5,489 bases of DNA from JAILLW01 sp045629045 (GTDB taxonomy: Bacteria > Bacillota > Clostridia > Lachnospirales > Lachnospiraceae), in assembly GCA_045629045.1 (NCBI GenBank), contig JAZQQM010000040.1:1-5489 (forward strand), written 5' to 3'. The notes under the pieces are model-generated. The model saw only the letters and a program-made list of their open reading frames with translations, had not been told where the DNA came from and did not search any database. This document shows, in pieces, positions 5,336 to 5,489 of the stretch. Each line of letters starts with the position of its first letter. The stretch's first letter is position 1. Made by a program: the position numbers and the translations under genes.

Positions 5336-5355
5336 AGCGCGAGACGGGACTCGAA
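5336..5355 (-). other. tRNA 3'-end fragment, candidate attachment-site core
   Basis: Minus-strand TTCGAGTCCCGTCTCGCGCT matches the tRNA 3' end in exact lengths: T-loop TTCGAGT (7), 3' T-stem strand CCCGT (5), 3' acceptor strand CTCGCGC (7) and discriminator T (1). The 5' T-stem strand should read ACGGG, but the adjoining bases are TCGAC, so homology stops at the T-loop and no D- or anticodon arm follows. No CCA is encoded. G1-C72, C2-G71, G3-C70 and U73 agree with glycine tRNA identity, so tRNA-Gly is my best guess. Such 3'-end fragments are typical att cores of tyrosine-recombinase elements. Confidence 0.75.
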
Positions 5356-5413
5356 GTCGATTGAGTTTCGCAAACCCGCATAAATACTGAAAGGAGAGCA
5401 CGCTATCTCCCAC

Positions 5414-5434
5414 TGTATTCAAAGTGTATTCAAA
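5414..5434. repeat. Tandem TGTATTCAAA repeats, candidate arm-type integrase sites
   Basis: TGTATTCAAA occurs at 5414-5423 and 5425-5434, one helical turn (11 bp) apart, about 60 bp from the tRNA-derived core on the side opposite the terminator. Paired direct repeats at this distance resemble arm-binding sites for a tyrosine integrase. No integrase gene is visible in the window to confirm it. Confidence 0.5.
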
Positions 5435-5489
5435 ATATTGATGGTACATCAGATATACTACTGTTGTAATTTCTTAATATCAAGATACT

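Larger units (their letters stand above)
4832..5489. other. Gene-poor control and attachment region upstream of the relaxase
   Basis: 658 bp with no confident protein gene. From left to right it contains the relaxase ribosome binding site, a hairpin array (4871-5117), a palindrome overlapping a minus-strand promoter (5179-5218), three GGTTCCCAC repeats (5228-5266), an intrinsic terminator (5303-5332), a tRNA 3'-end fragment (5336-5355), a weak inverted repeat GGAGA/TCTCC (5393-5410) and two TGTATTCAAA repeats (5414-5434). From about 5435 to the end I see only AT-rich sequence. Short open frames there lack ribosome binding sites or cross the terminator and tRNA fragment. Confidence 0.8.

Noticed and set aside
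5028..5381. Minus-strand 117-codon frame and the overlapping 87-codon frame at 5186-5449
   Set aside because: Both read through the tRNA fragment, the intrinsic terminator and short repeats, with no domain or start signal.
5336..5440. Complete tRNA gene on the minus strand
   Set aside because: The 5' T-stem does not pair and no anticodon, D-arm or 5' acceptor strand is present upstream.
5441..5489. Plus-strand ATG with frame open to the window edge
   Set aside because: No ribosome binding site upstream and only 16 codons visible.
5435..5489. C-terminal end of an integrase gene entering from the right
   Set aside because: The short minus-strand frames at the edge show no tyrosine recombinase motif, so nothing can be claimed.

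Overview
The window looks like an accessory region from a low-GC Gram-positive gut or rumen bacterium, most likely of class Clostridia and plausibly Lachnospiraceae. This is inferred from AT-rich codon use, strong GGAGG-type ribosome binding sites and the families present. No rRNA or housekeeping gene is available to settle the taxon. All three convincing genes lie on the minus strand, so the region reads from high to low coordinates.

Layout, right to left. The right end (about 5180-5489) is an attachment-site neighbourhood. It holds the last 20 nt of a tRNA gene without its 5' part (5336-5355), followed on the minus strand by a clean intrinsic terminator (5303-5332). Short direct repeats flank it on both sides (5414-5434 and 5228-5266), like arm-type integrase sites. 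A good minus-strand promoter (5190-5218) overlaps a palindrome. Next comes a roughly 250-bp GC-richer stretch packed with at least eight hairpins (4871-5117), the candidate transfer origin. It leads directly into a MobV-family relaxase gene (3527-4831). This overlaps by 4 nt (ATGA) a P4-like primase/SF3 helicase gene (1773-3530). Relaxase and primase-helicase therefore form one translationally coupled operon, the core of a small mobilizable and probably self-replicating element (IME or plasmid-like).

A 346-bp gap (1427-1772) separates that operon from the last gene. Its primase side carries a cluster of ATGACAAAA boxes in both orientations plus a perfect 16-bp palindrome, a candidate iteron-type replication origin. 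Its other side carries a promoter whose spacer contains a run of seven G. That promoter drives a secreted protein (95-1426) made of a signal peptide, seven-residue GTV repeats, a middle domain, an uninterrupted 45-asparagine linker and a C-terminal domain. The asparagine tract grew at least partly by perfect duplication of a 45-bp unit. A hairpin follows the gene at the left edge.

Working model: the relaxase nicks within the hairpin array and moves the element with a helper conjugation system. The primase-helicase starts replication at the ATGACAAAA boxes. A tyrosine recombinase encoded outside the window probably uses the tRNA-derived core. The Asn-rich surface protein is either cargo or the neighbouring resident gene. 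The most novel parts are the combined hairpin-array/oriT leader, the candidate origin, and the surface protein with a potentially switchable promoter and variable-length linker.
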